Shown in pieces: positions 12,062 through 23,495 of a stretch of 64,000 nt of DNA. Below the pieces are notes generated by a model. It had not been told where the DNA came from. It ran no database searches and saw only the letters and a list, made by a program, of their open reading frames with translations. Source of the stretch: Sphagnum compactum (Eukaryota; Bryophyta; Sphagnopsida; Sphagnales); contig OZ234499.1 of NCBI GenBank assembly GCA_965153455.1, positions 1,116,001 through 1,180,000 of the forward strand, read 5' to 3'. Each line of letters begins with the position of its first letter. The first letter of the stretch is position 1. The position numbers were made by a program, and so were the translations under genes.

Positions 12062-13076
12062 ATATTTCCCCACCTTCTAAAAAATACCTAATCAGTCAAT
12101 AAAAATGATATAAATGTTGAGCTATATATATTTGTAATTATAAAAAATATGTTATTTATAAAACACATAATATTGTTTTCAAATTTTCAAAATTTTATAA
12201 AAATTATTTAAATAATTTAAATGTCATTAATTTTATCAAATTTTATTATGGGTAGTAAATTTTAATTTTAGTTTCAATTTTATTTTTAATTCATTGAATG
12301 TGATTTAACATAAAATATTTAAAAATTCCAAGTTGTATGACCAAATACTTTGATAAATTTTTAGAGATCAAATTATATATTTTTTGCTACCATCCCATGG
12401 AAACATAAAAAATAATGCCATTTTGGGGCATGTGGATTGCTTTTGAAATTCATTGAATATCATTAATAAAAACATGTTTCATTATTTACAATCGAATTTT
12501 TTTTAATATATTCATTTAAATAAACCTTTGAACAAGAGTCTCAACTTAAATGTTTTAGTTATATTTGAGGCATCAATGTTTTATCTAATTTTATGGTTTC
12601 AAGAACTTTGGCGATTTGTTTTCCATTTTTTTGGAATTTTTTTAAATGAAAAAATTCCCCCAAATGTTTTTTAACCACTATGTAAAAATTCACATTAAAT
12701 AATTATTGACTCTAAGGTTGAAAAATTAGAAATTATAAGGCATTAATTTATTTTTTTGCACTAATTATGTGTTTAATCATCGATTACAAGCTTATAATAT
12801 GCTTACTAGGTACATATGTCTACCTTCTAATTCTCTTCCCTTTTAATTCAAATGTTTTTAATGTTTCAAATTGTATATTATTAAACAATTATCTGATATT
12901 TGTGAAGAATATTTTTAATCACATAATCTTACTATGAAAACTTTTAGTCATGTAGTCATATCCATGGTTACAAGAATAGGACTAGGCACAAAAACATGGC
13001 ATATATGATTGTATGACTAGAAAATGGTCACTAGTCATATTTATCCTAGTCATAAATGTCAAGTTTTGGCATAGTG

Positions 13077-14275
13077 CGTTGTTAGATGGTGATTAAAACC
13101 ATTTCGATCACCATCAGATTCGGTCACCACAGTGGAACGGAAACTAAAAAGGGGGGAATAGGGCAAGCCCCCCGTTTGTGGCAACTGAAATTTTTCAATC
13201 GCCACAAATAGGGGGACCAACACATAAAATACGATCACCATCCAACCATCACAATTTCACGGATAGTGATCGAAGTTTTTTAGTTACCATAAGATAAGAA
13301 GGGGGTTTTCATATTTTTTGGAAAGTTCTCGTCGATTTAGTCACCATCCAAAAAATAGTGACGACAAGATGTGATCGAAAATTTCTGGTGCCATAGGAAT
13401 GGCTGATTAAATTTTTTTGGTCACCCAAAGGGTTGAACAAGTTATGGTGACCAAAAGTTTTTGGTTTCCATAAGGGGGCAACCAAAAAAATCACCTAAAC
13501 CCTGGGCAACCGAAAGATTTCAGTTGCCCCTTTGTGGTGATTAAAATTTTTAGTCACCACAAGGATGTGTAATTAGAGAAATTCGATCACCCCCGTTTGT
13601 GATGGTCAATGAATTTCGATTACCATCAAACTATGAAGGTGTGTCGAATGGCGACCGAAGAAGTTTGGTCGCCATCCCACACACCCACACCATTGGATGG
13701 TGACTGAAATTATTCGATCACCCAACAAGGAAAGGGGGGGATGAATTCTTGTTTTTTCCAAAATAATAACATAGGCCCCCATTCCTCTCAACGATCGAAA
13801 AATTTCAATAGCCATCCAATAGTGGGGGTATGTCAAATGGTGATTGAAATATTTCAGTTGCCAAAAAGGGGGGCACATGGAATATTTTTGGGGAAAAAAA
13901 AATCATCTTCCCCCCATACCCTCATGGGCGACCAAAAAATGTCAATTGCAATATAATGGTGGGGGTGTGTCAAATGGCAATCGAAATTTTTTCAATCGCC
14001 ATCCGACACACCCCCACTGTTTGATGGCGACCAAAATTAAGGGTGTGTCATTTTTTTGGAAAAACCTTCCAAAGCCTTCGACCAAGGCTTTCCAAAAACA
14101 TATGACACGTCCTCTTCTGTAGTGATCGGAAAGTTTTGGTCACCACAGAAAAGGGTAACCAAAAAATTTCAATTGCCGGAGGTTGTTTGCCTACACTGCA
14201 ATGACAAAAAAATTCAATCACCATAGGGTTGGTGATCAAAAGTTTTCGGTTATCTTAAGGAGACAAAATTTTGGA
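13077..14275. repeat. Array of palindromic GGTGACC-AAA/TTT-GGTCACC units
   Basis: About 1.2 kb is packed with short inverted units of the form GGTGAYYGAAA next to TTTYGGTCACC, for example TTCGATCACCATCAGATTC, GGCGACCGAAGAAGTTTGG, TGGTGACTGAAATTATTC and ATGGCAATCGAAATTTTT. Units occur every 30-70 bases on both strands, separated by G-runs and T-runs. Such dense degenerate subterminal repeats are typical of transposase-binding regions of CACTA (En/Spm) elements. The array starts exactly where the CACTA-like end at 13,076 stops. All open frames here are short and produced by the repeats. The identity of the parent element is inference. Confidence 0.6.
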
Positions 14276-14537
14276 TTGTTTTCTAGGACTTGGTAGGAAT
14301 CTTGAAACTTATTGAAATTTGACATGCCATGCATAAAATAGTACTTTAGTAATGTATCTTTCCATGAAGAAAATCAAACTTTCAATATGAATATGCCATT
14401 AAGTTACAACATGTTTTAAGTGAGGGGGTCCACTGGATATAAAAGGAGACGGTCCTTTTTGGTACCCCAACCATGATTTGACCCAAGTTATTAAACCATC
14501 CATGCATAATGATTCAACAATAAACAAATAAAATATT
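14276..14537. other. Short spacer
   Basis: Nothing recognisable lies between the palindromic array and the FCP1-like frame. Confidence 0.5.
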
Positions 14538-15203
14538 TCAATTCTTTTTATTTACAAATCTCGATTTCACTCTATTGCAAAAAAATTCATCACATTTGGC
14601 AAAACAACAAGCATTCAATTTTGCATACCAAAGGTCATCAAGAAGCACATTTGCAATGTTACCAAAAGAATTCAATTCTATAGATTTATAAACTCGCATT
14701 CTAGATGAATGTAAGGATTCCAAGTAAAAGAAAACATTTTTGAGCAAATAATTATCGTCAATGTGGGACCCGTAAAAGGTGTCAAAGAAGATGGCACTTA
14801 AAGGAAGATTAAACATACTCTTGTGAGGTGTATCATCTACTAACAAGGTATTTTCCAAGGTTGTACCATGAAATAGACAAAAGAAATCTTCTATGTTTTT
14901 ATGAAAAACAAGCTTTTCAGGCAAAAGGTGATCATTTTTTAAGCAGAATGTCTGGTTCACTATTTTGCAAAACAAAAGGAGAACACCAATTTTCTTAGTG
15001 ATTATTTCCAAGTGCCTTGAAAAGCTTTTCCTCATTGTTGATGACCATATGTACACGATGAATTCCTTTACATAAGCAAAAAGGAACTCTTTCAAGCCAG
15101 GCCTCAAAATCACTAGGCGAGATCTAGTTTGACCTTCACTAGTCGCCACAAGAGCACCATTCAAGTCAAAACTCAAATGATAGTGATTCACCTCCACCAC
15201 AAC
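14538..15203 (-). CDS. FCP1/NIF-like (HAD superfamily) phosphatase domain, probably catalytically impaired
   Basis: One uninterrupted frame of 222 codons. Domain landmarks in order: LSFDLNGALVAT (motif I; families use DxDxT/V), RPGLKEFLFAYVKEF with VYIWSSTMRKS (motif II region with Ser/Thr), KKIGVLLLF, LPEKLVFHKNIEDFF (the Lys region) and LLVDDTPHKSMFN (the DD motif), then YDGSQ-like YGSHIDDNYLL near the end. This matches the plant FCP1-homology/NLI-interacting-factor family, which dephosphorylates phosphoserine, classically in the RNA polymerase II tail. The second motif-I Asp is Asn (DLN), which should abolish or severely reduce phosphatase activity. No ATG precedes the domain; the frame opens right after an ACTCAG at 15,204-15,209, so it is probably a 3'-terminal exon with the start exon unidentified. 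It could also be a gene fragment carried by a transposon, since it abuts the palindromic array. Confidence 0.65.
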   Translation of the reverse strand, partial: VVVEVNHYHLSFDLNGALVATSEGQTRSRLVILRPGLKEFLFAYVKEFIVYIWSSTMRKSFSRHLEIITKKIGVLLLFCKIVNQTFCLKNDHLLPEKLVFHKNIEDFFCLFHGTTLENTLLVDDTPHKSMFNLPLSAIFFDTFYGSHIDDNYLLKNVFFYLESLHSSRMRVYKSIELNSFGNIANVLLDDLWYAKLNACCFAKCDEFFCNRVKSRFVNKKN

Positions 15204-18200
15204 CTGAGTTTATTCACGAAAAACAAAAGTTGATCCAAGTATATATCCAATGGAGTAGATCCTTCAACAAAACTAAAATTTGTTATAGACCTTTTTCCAT
15301 AAAACCTAAAGCCGTTGCAATTTCTTGCTAATTGTCATTCACAAAACCAAAAGTCGTTGCAATCTCTTGCAAAACAAGCCCCATGTTTGGATGAAACAAA
15401 AGTGAACCCACTTCATGCACAACATCCGTGTAAACGGTTCCAACTAATTACATTTGATTCTCAATGCGAGAATACATACATATGGAAGCTAATGCCTATA
15501 ATTTCAATGAATTGAAGCAAATTTTAGAACATCTCAAAAGATTCAATACATGTACAATTAGAGTTAGTGGGATTGAACATTAATAGGAAAAGTTTGGATT
15601 AAAAACTATAAGGGTTTTTGAGCTCATAAGGTAGTCAATGAAGGCAATCCAAGCAAACTGGATAAAATCAAACTCCTAGGACATCGCACTCGATGTCATT
15701 GACACAATTCCAAGAAAGGCATTCATATCACCATATCCCCTTTAAACAACATTTTCAACATAATATTAAATTAAATATTTTGAATCATATTATCTCATAA
15801 GTAGACTTGGATAAATCTCAAATTTAGCTTGAATCATTTCGATTATGAATAGTTTTTTTATTTCATATTATAACTAGAAGAGTTATAGTGATCATGCCAC
15901 TATAAGGATCTAAAAGCCTTCAAAATTTAGTATTTACCTTAGTGAGCTACCAAATCTTACCAAAAAGATTGCATTGCACAATTATAAACACAAACTCACT
16001 CATGGAATGAAGAGCCTCTAAATAAAGGAAGGTGCAAACAAGATATTATGAGCCACACTTGCCCCCTTGGGTGATTGCTTATTAGGTGTTTATTTTAAAA
16101 TATTCTTAGAATATTTTAAACAAAAGTCTTTAAGAAAATCTTTTTAAATCTTTTTTAAAAAATTCATCACACTACTATGTTATGGTTTACATCAAATATT
16201 TGCTAAAAATATGTCATTGTCAAAAAAATTGAAATCCATTTACAAGGCTTTTTACTGCTTAAAAGCACCGATTACAATGCTTTCAAAATGTTGATCAATT
16301 TCAAACTTTTAGAGTATACATACCAAATCCATTGAAAATAACATTATGTGAAAGCAATTCCATTTGGAGTTCTTTATTATTTTTTTAAAATGTTAAATAC
16401 ACAAAACTTAGCACTAGTTACAACTGTTTATGTACACCTTAGTGTGACTGCACTCGGGAGGACTTTCACATTAGGTATTTTGAAAAACCAGTTGGTACCC
16501 CCCAAGTCAAGTTAGATAGTAGAGGGCCAACATAAATTCCACTTACACGCTAGTGGCTTTGAACCTAGGACCTTTTCAAATGCTCTTTACTAACTTTTTG
16601 AAAACGATGTTTCCATGATATAATGTACACAAAAACTTGTCGTAGTCTGACAATCTTCATTACATCATTTTTTGTATGTGGTGTTGCAAGATATTTGGAA
16701 AAGATTTTGTAGTTGAAATGTGTAATTAAAGGTGGATAACATCCCATATTCTCATTATGTTGTGAAATTGATACACATTTTGAACGATTCAATGGTTGAT
16801 TGTCCAAGTGCATATTTAACTTCCAAGAGTTTGTAACAAAGACTAGAAATTAACAAAATGACTAAGAAATATTAGTTTTAATAGAGATTTGGTCATGAAA
16901 TATTTCATATACAAGGAGAAAACCATAATGAACAATTTTCTCCATGAAACCTTTCAATTTCTCTTAAAGTCATGATGTTTATAATAAATGATAAATATAT
17001 GTTCAACAATACATTATGTTATCATGATAATGTTGATGATTGTGATCTTTTCAAGCTAAAATTTTCTCCCATTAATGATGTAATTGGGTTAAATGTTGTT
17101 TTTATTTGTCCACAAAAATGAAGTGAAAATTTAAATTTATTAGAGAATGGTAAACTAATTTTAAACAAGGTGTTTTAAATAAATTTTATCAAATTATTGA
17201 TATAATGACATAAACATAAAAGTATGAATCAATTAATTGGATATTCATGATTTATCCAATTTTTTTGGTCTAAAGCCCCAAATCAATTATATGTGATTTT
17301 CAAAAGAATTCAAAGTGAGTGAATTTTTACATGTTATGACTTCTAATACTCTATGTATTTCTAATTTTGGCACAAAGTTTGTACACCATACCATGGAAAG
17401 GCCCAAAAGTTATCCTTTACAAAAAAAAAAGATTTTTTTTTTTTTTAATAAGCAGAATTAACTAAGTACACCCAAAAATTGATTGAACATTCACCCTTAA
17501 TCCCTTTCTCCCCCCAAAAGTAACTTGAAAATTTTATTTCCCAACTTTTATTTGTGTCATAACTTAATTCGTAACCTCAAATCAAAAATGAAAAATCATT
17601 TTAAATATCTATGTTTTGAGAGCTTTTCAATGGTAGAAAAAAATTGATTTAAAAAAATTGTATCCTCTATATTTTCTTATCAAGTGTTTAAGAATTTGCT
17701 CATCAAGGCAACTTAATCCTTTTCTCCTGGGGAAGTTGTTCCTAAGGGCAACTTAATCCCCTTTTCTTTGAAAAATTGTTCCCTTTCTCCTCGAAGGAAC
17801 ATGGTTGGGGCTACCATTTTGTAGCCTTTTAGGGAAAGTCCTTTTCTTCTTAAGGCATCTAGCTTGAAAAAATTGCCCATAGGCTATTTTTTATAATCCA
17901 TTTCATTCATGGAAAAATAAATTGAAAAAAAGGATCGAACCATAAACCCTTTGGTGGATGGAAGATTTTAACCAAATCTACACCATTTTTTTTCTTTGGA
18001 AATATTGTGTAAAAAAAATAATGAAAACGTTAATCATAGTTTGAATACAATAAAAAAAAATTGAAAATATTTTTCTTTTTGGGCATTGTTTTGCAATTGA
18101 ATCAAAACCAACGTCACATTTAATTCATTGCCCATTTTTAGTGTTGACCAAATAACCTTTCAAAATATATTTACCCCAAGTGTAAAAAGTTTGTAAATGG

Positions 18201-18375
18201 TTCAGAGTTTTATCAATGTTGAGAAAAACCAAACAAAAATAACACAATGTTTTCACAAAAAATAATATTCTTTAGTTTCAAATTTCGAGTTTTAGACCAA
18301 TTTTTGATCGGGCAAGGGGCAAGGCTATGGTTGGTTGTTAGGCCATCTATTCATTCATTTCACATCACACATTCT
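15204..18375. other. Gene-free AT-rich stretch
   Basis: No coding evidence. Two diverged copies of TTTGCAAGAGATTGCAACG-like sequence sit near 15,310-15,375 (minus-strand sense). A dispersed repeat shared with 55.6-55.9 kb starts at about 16,045. Confidence 0.5.
16045..16330 (+). repeat. Dispersed repeat, partner of 55,633-55,900
   Basis: Begins GAGCCACACTTGCCCC and continues through AATCTTTTTAAATC, a TATGTTATGG block and CTTTTTACTGCTTAAAAG to CAAACTTTTAG. The second copy at 55,633 follows the same order of blocks with many substitutions. The parent element is unknown. Confidence 0.6.
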
Positions 18376-19063
18376 ACTTTCACCTTAATGTTGCATTTTT
18401 GTTTTGGTTTGATTCAACCCTCAGCATTTAGTCTTTTCACGTGTGAGTGTGGAAATGAGTTGGACGCATCTTGCTTGCACTTAGTTCACTGCCCATTAAT
18501 AGGTCAGCGGATAACCACAAATGACACCATCTGAAATGTCATGTATGCCCTTGCTTGAAAAAGTGGACACATTATATGGAGAGAGCGATGGTACGCCCTT
18601 ATGTCAAGAGTTTCATTGCAAGCCGATCTCTACATGATCCGAAAGGATTAGGTCTTCGTTGCTGATGTGGTGGTTACTGATCTAATGCGGGAAAGGATGG
18701 CTTCCAGTGTCATTAGTCGACTAGTAGGTGCAGCTATGGAACTTAACTAAGATCCGCAAATATAGAGGGCTTCATGAAGGGCACCACTTTATTCCGATGG
18801 CCATGGAGGTGCACAATGCACTCGAATGTGATATGGATCGTTTCATTAGGGATTGTGCCCACTTTTTCCACGATAGACAATCGGGAAATCATTTATCCTT
18901 GTTTTTTTACATTCAATTTTTCAAACAGTGTGTTAATATTGCTCTTTAGCATGCTTTAGCCTTTGCTATAGAGAGGAAGATTATGTTGACAGGTGATGTT
19001 TGTTCTAGGCCTCCCATTACTATTAAATCTCACGATTTGCATATAAGTGACGAAAGGGACTAA
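18376..19063 (+). pseudogene. C-terminus of a non-LTR retrotransposon: CCHC finger plus restriction-like endonuclease
   Basis: Reads FTLMLHFCFGLIQPSAFSL, then the zinc finger CECGNELD...HLVHCPLIG, then ERWYALMSRVSLQADLYM, VFVADVVVTDL and, after a frameshift at about 18,748, KIRKYRGLHEGHHFIPMAM, MDRFIRDCAHFFHDR, SLFFYIQFFKQCVNIAL and AIERKI, ending in a natural-looking stop at 19,061-19,063. A CxCG...HxxxC finger followed by an ADVVV...D core and a long helical tail is the C-terminal layout of reverse transcriptases that carry a restriction-like endonuclease instead of an APE nuclease. Internal stops at the codons after TTNDTI, YALA, MIRKD and NIAL plus the frameshift show it is dead. The reverse transcriptase itself is absent, so this is a fragment; the clade assignment is inference. 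Confidence 0.55.
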
Positions 19064-20700
19064 CTCTCTCCCTTTTTTTGGTTCCTGCGGGTGGTTCGTC
19101 TTTTGGCCTTTCTTTGGCCTTCCTTTTTTGTTTCCCCTGTCATGGTTCTAGCCGTCAATCTTTTATTGGATCACATTATTTATTCTTGATCTAGTTCTAG
19201 TTAAACAATTTATTTCATCCACAAACCATGAATAACATCCAAGGGATATCATGGGATATCATGCATGATGATGAATTTTCAATGTTTACCTTCCAGGAAC
19301 CTTCACCACACCGCATAGTTTTGTCCAATGTTGGGTGATTATCATTAATCTATCAATTTTCAAGACCAATTTTCAGTCTAGTTTTCAAAGTAAAAACTTG
19401 TGATGAAAAATCAACAGATGATAACCTATTTGGATAATGCAGTACCATCAACGGCCGAAAGCAAAATATGACAAGCTTTCAGCAGTTGATGGTGATGGGG
19501 AGAAGGAATGGATTGTTGTTTCTTGCTTTTGCTTTTATTTGTTTTCTTGCAAGTTATGAGCATGGCGGAATTTTATGATTGATAGTGTGCGTTCTTTTTA
19601 TGGCTTTGCTTTGGGTGAACTTTGTGTGGTATATTTCTGTTGCATGATTGTTTTTGTTTGGACATCAATCAAAGATGGAGCTAGTGTGGAGCTTAAATAC
19701 AAAGAACCTCTCGATTGTGAGCAGCTAAGTATTTTTGGAGATTTCTGCTTTGTTGAGTAGTCATGTTGTGATGTTGCAAGGTTTGCATAAAATGGAAGGG
19801 ATGAATGCCCAACTGCGGAAGTTGTAGTTTTTCTGGTTGAAGTTATGCTAATTCCATTGCACCATGTACCTCTTAAGAAAATGCAGTTTAGAAATAGAGC
19901 TATGAATCTATGATTGGGGGTATGATGAAGTGCACTAGGGATTTCAAGATCGACTGCTTTGGCAAAGCAATTGTCTTGTGTGGGAAGTTGTTTCAGGGGT
20001 GATTTAGGTCTATTGGTGTGAAGGAAGCGAATACCCAACCTGTTTGGGATCTCCAAATGCATTCTATATTTCTACAATCTAGGTTTTCATTGGATTCCAG
20101 TTGGGGGAGTATGGGCTTCATTTGTAAAACTTCCTGAAGAAAACCGTCTGAAGAGTTGAATTCTGCAACTTCAGGGGTCAAGAGTCATCACCATTGCTGG
20201 GAGCTTCTGTATTATGTGACTTTGGGTTGTATGGGTTCAACAGCACATGACAGTCGTGGTGCACGGTGTCTATGTAAAGCTTTGATCTGCCAAAGTAGGT
20301 CTGTTGATGCTCATGAGAGTGTGAGCCAAGCTATTTGACCCCTGTAGACCCATAGTCAATACTTCATAGATAGTCAGGATGGTTCCTGGTTGAAGCTTGT
20401 ACACCTTGTTTGAGTTTGGCACAAAGAATATGAACTTCTGTGATTCATGTTTAGTAATTCGTGTCATTTACACACAACCATTGAGTAAAGGGGAACTTGA
20501 TGTGCCCATCTTTTCATTATAAACCGACTGTTTTCATTTTGAGTGTGTCCCACAGAGGCTGGAACTTGATACTCGTAGGGCTGGTCAGTTGGTCATAAGC
20601 CAACAAAAGCTCTTTGCAAACATGCAAAGATTCACCCTGAAACCACTAACCTCTTTGTGGAAACCAAGGCTTTTGGCTCATGAGAACATCAAGAGCTCTC
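19064..20700. other. Intergenic, less AT-rich, no supported gene
   Basis: A minus-strand open frame of 154 codons (19,598-20,062) has no recognisable domain, and its codons look random. Composition shifts here to the less AT-rich island that continues to about 27.4 kb. Confidence 0.45.
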
Positions 20701-20869
20701 ATGAGCTTTAAGGCAGAGAGGACCCTTATTTCTCAAGCATTAATCTCTCTCTGAAAAACAAGGCCATTATGTCCAGGAGAATTAAAAGAGCTCTCAAGTG
20801 GAGAGAGAACATCACACAAAGTTTCAATGTCAGAATCTCTCTATTACAATGGCCTAAGGACTCAATCTG

Positions 20870-21027
20870 AAACATAGCATGATGAGGATGTAACACATTC
20901 TGGTTCTTTTTTGCAGACATTGGAACCCTCTTCCTCAAATTGGACATCAAATGAATAGGCTTCTCGAAAACTTTAATTTGAGATCTTAGAGTCTCCACTT
21001 TAGTGGATTTAACAGGGCTCTTTACAC
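20870..21027 (-). other. Possible exon of unknown gene, perhaps distal part of the SAP-like gene
   Basis: After a possible 3' splice site (GGCATAG at 21,028) the minus strand reads VKSPVKSTKVETLRSQIKVF, then LMSNLRKRVPMSAKKNQNVL. This is basic, Lys/Ser-rich and more protein-like than its neighbours. It lies about 2.5 kb downstream of the SAP-like gene on the same strand and could be a further exon reached by alternative splicing. There is no clear 5' splice site after it. Evidence is weak. Confidence 0.25.
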
Positions 21028-21225
21028 CTATGCCACACATTCTACATTGGATCCTTCCCTCCCATCCCAGACTCCTAGTCACATTCCATATACCCATCAC
21101 CCTCCTTGCCATTTCCTGCATGCTCCACACACCACCCAGTTACCTTGGCATATCTTCACACTCAATAAAACTCTCAGATTTGGGCATAATACAGAACTTC
21201 ACTTGGCACCCATCTCATGGAGGGC

Positions 21226-21315
21226 ACTTATTTTGGTATGCCCTCACCTGAAGCCTTACAATAGTTCATAAATACGCATCTTCTGCAGGTCCCTTATTTT
21301 GGTAATACCCTGACC
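21226..21315 (+). repeat. Two units of the dispersed TTATTTTGGTA repeat
   Basis: CACTTATTTTGGTATGCCCT followed about 67 bases later by CCCTTATTTTGGTAATACCC. It is related to 4.9, 27.1 and 57.4-57.6 kb. Confidence 0.55.
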
Positions 21316-21785
21316 TGAGGATTTCACAAGTTCAAGATGGGGTCAGCTAAGCACATTAAAGAGCCCAGAAGAGTGGTTCTACAGTAGTTTATCCTGGAAA
21401 CTAATTTTGTCAATTTGCAAACTTTCCTCCCCTTGCAATAGGTAGATGACCAATGACAATCTGCCCCTGTATGGAGATTTCATTCAACAGAATGTTGTTA
21501 CAAGCATTTGGTTTCCTATCTCCCTGAGCTTTGTTCTGCAGCAGTTTTGTAACACTTCTCAAATGCACATCATCAAAACAAGTTGCAGGAGAGAGCACAA
21601 ATTAGCAAATACAGAACATTGTTACATGCAGTGTTGGAATTACCATGTCAACGTAACCAGAGAGACATATCACCATTACAATGTAACTAGAGAGATGTAT
21701 CATGAAAACAATGCAGTGTCTCAAAGGATTACACAAATCAGACTATATATTAGGAGAGTACAAAAACCATTGCCTGTTCATTTGA

Positions 21786-21843
21786 TGATACCAGGTACGA
21801 CCAGGCCATCATCACTCTACCAATTGAACTACATATCCACTCC
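21786..21843 (-). other. tRNA-like 5' half (box A), probable tRNA-derived remnant
   Basis: The minus strand reads GGATATGTAGTTCAATTGG followed by TAGAGTG. This matches the acceptor/D-arm start of a tRNA and fits the box A consensus TRGYNNARNNGG. No anticodon arm or box B (GGTTCGANNCC) follows, so it is not a functional tRNA gene. It may be a tRNA fragment or the head of a SINE. Confidence 0.35.
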
Positions 21844-23495
21844 CTAGATGACAGACAAGCGCTCTGGGCTTTTGATCACAAGTTTCATTGAACCTTTAAT
21901 CTATATCATGTAATACTAGTAGGAATGAGGCAAACAGTCACATAGACAAAAAACAAATGTCTTAAGGGCAGACTTCCAGACCCTGATCAAATGATCCATG
22001 CCACTACCTTGGTGCAAGTAAATCATTGTGGCACATCTTCTGCAACTGTCACACAGTGGAAGCATGTACCTTAATCCTCCTTATCTGCAAAGGACGGCAA
22101 TCAAGTCCCTACCTGCATTCATGTAATGTCCTTTTCCATGAATTGCCTGCAAAAACTCATGTGATCACTGTTATGAGATCCACAACTTCACTAATTGTGT
22201 GGGCTTGGCTCACACATATTAAACATAAGAGACATGCAGTTGACAGCACACAAACTCTGAAATGATGCTGTAATTACATAGCAATCAACTGCAGCTGTTT
22301 GAAATAATCTGATTCCTGCAAGCCATAGACAAATTCTAGGTCAAGAACATGACATTTACTCAGGCACTGGAGCTAACATACACATGCATTGGAGAGGTGC
22401 AGCAGCAGGTACTTGCATTGCAAACCAACTATACCCAACTATCTGATCCAAGTCATGGACACAAATTATTCCAGGGTTCTAAATACATACAGAACAGTAC
22501 AAATCAGTCCACGATTTTGCCATTGAAGTTTGAAACAGCATTATTTGCAAGATATGGTGTAGGCATCTGAAAAAATGCACTGCTTGTACACAATATACAA
22601 GATGTGAGCAAACTTGGACATATCCAAAAATTTGAGTTTCTCATGTTGTGATGAATATAGCAAACTACTGTCAACTGAATCAGGAGGGTTCAGAAGATAA
22701 GGTAGGTGCTAGACAGAAGTTTCCATTCTAATATAAAATTGGTTGCTTACCAGGATGCCCACCAGGACAAACCTAAAACAGCAGTATAAGATCTGGGATA
22801 GGTACCAAACAATCTTAGACTGCTTGTGATCCACCATTGTTGGGATACGTCCTTAAACAGTACCCCCACAAGATCTCACTGCCCTACATCCTGGCTATGG
22901 CAGAACCAAAATATATATTAGACCTTTAACTGCGTGCCCTTCTGTACTAGGTGCCTTCAGAATATATAACCTTCTTAAGGGCAGAAGATTACCACTCATC
23001 ATATGCAATGAACGTATCGCATTGAAGCTAGAGAAAGCTGCCATTGCACTAGGTATGCTGCTGCAAGCTCTGACACTGATCATAGCTCCTCAGTCACAAG
23101 TTTAATTATAAAAGCACTGGACATAAGTCATGTATGCAGAACCAGAATCAAACACATCACATTGACAGGTCCCCATACCTGGAGAAAACTATATAACCGT
23201 CTCCATGTTTGCCTGGCACAAAAGCATTAAATGGACTAATTTAACCCCATGATCTTTACAGGCCCAAAAAAAATCCAAAGCATACCTGCAGTCCAAAAAC
23301 ACTACAATGAGTGACGTGAAAATGCAGTCTCAGACAATTGACTAATAAGATTCATCACAACACTACAACTGAAAGAGTTGAACATTCATGAAAGTGTAAC
23401 TTCCAAATAACACCGGACGACACACAGACTACATTACATCATGACTGAAAGGTTTACCAGAGTACAGACCCAGAATTTGCAGGCGGATGAGGTCC

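Larger units (their letters stand above)
9541..13076. mobile_element. Probable CACTA-type non-autonomous element(s), right end only
   Basis: An AT-rich block without coding capacity replaces the 3' half of the copia element. It is edged by GACTA-rich sequence: GTGACTACAAACC and TTGCGACTATAG at the left, TCACATATATGACTAC and TTTACGACTAAAA near 11,030-11,090, and GACTAGAAAATGG, TCACTAGTCATAT and CCTAGTCATAAATG at the right. It ends TTTTGGCATAGTG at 13,076, which read from the other strand is CACTATGCCAAAA. The same GACTA words form the subterminal repeats of the well-defined CACTA element at 35,357. It also contains a TAGG array (11,545-11,650). No matching left terminus or 3-bp duplication (expected CGT) was found, so it may be several nested or truncated elements. 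Confidence 0.45.
21028..23495. other. No supported gene; 3' flank or introns of the SAP-like gene
   Basis: Less AT-rich sequence with several 60-130 codon random frames on both strands. It holds two tandem TTATTTTGGTA-type repeat units at 21,226-21,315 and a tRNA-like box near 21,830. It could be 3' UTR, introns or plain intergenic DNA. Confidence 0.4.

Noticed and set aside
14100-14124. CTCTTCTGTAGTG as a CACTA right end
   Set aside because: Palindromic units of the array continue on both sides and no partner or target duplication was found.
19598-20062. Minus-strand open frame of 154 codons
   Set aside because: Longest frame in its area but no domain, no splice context and codon use like chance in less AT-rich DNA.
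21786-21843. Functional tRNA gene
   Set aside because: Only the D-arm/box A half is present; the anticodon stem and T-arm are missing.
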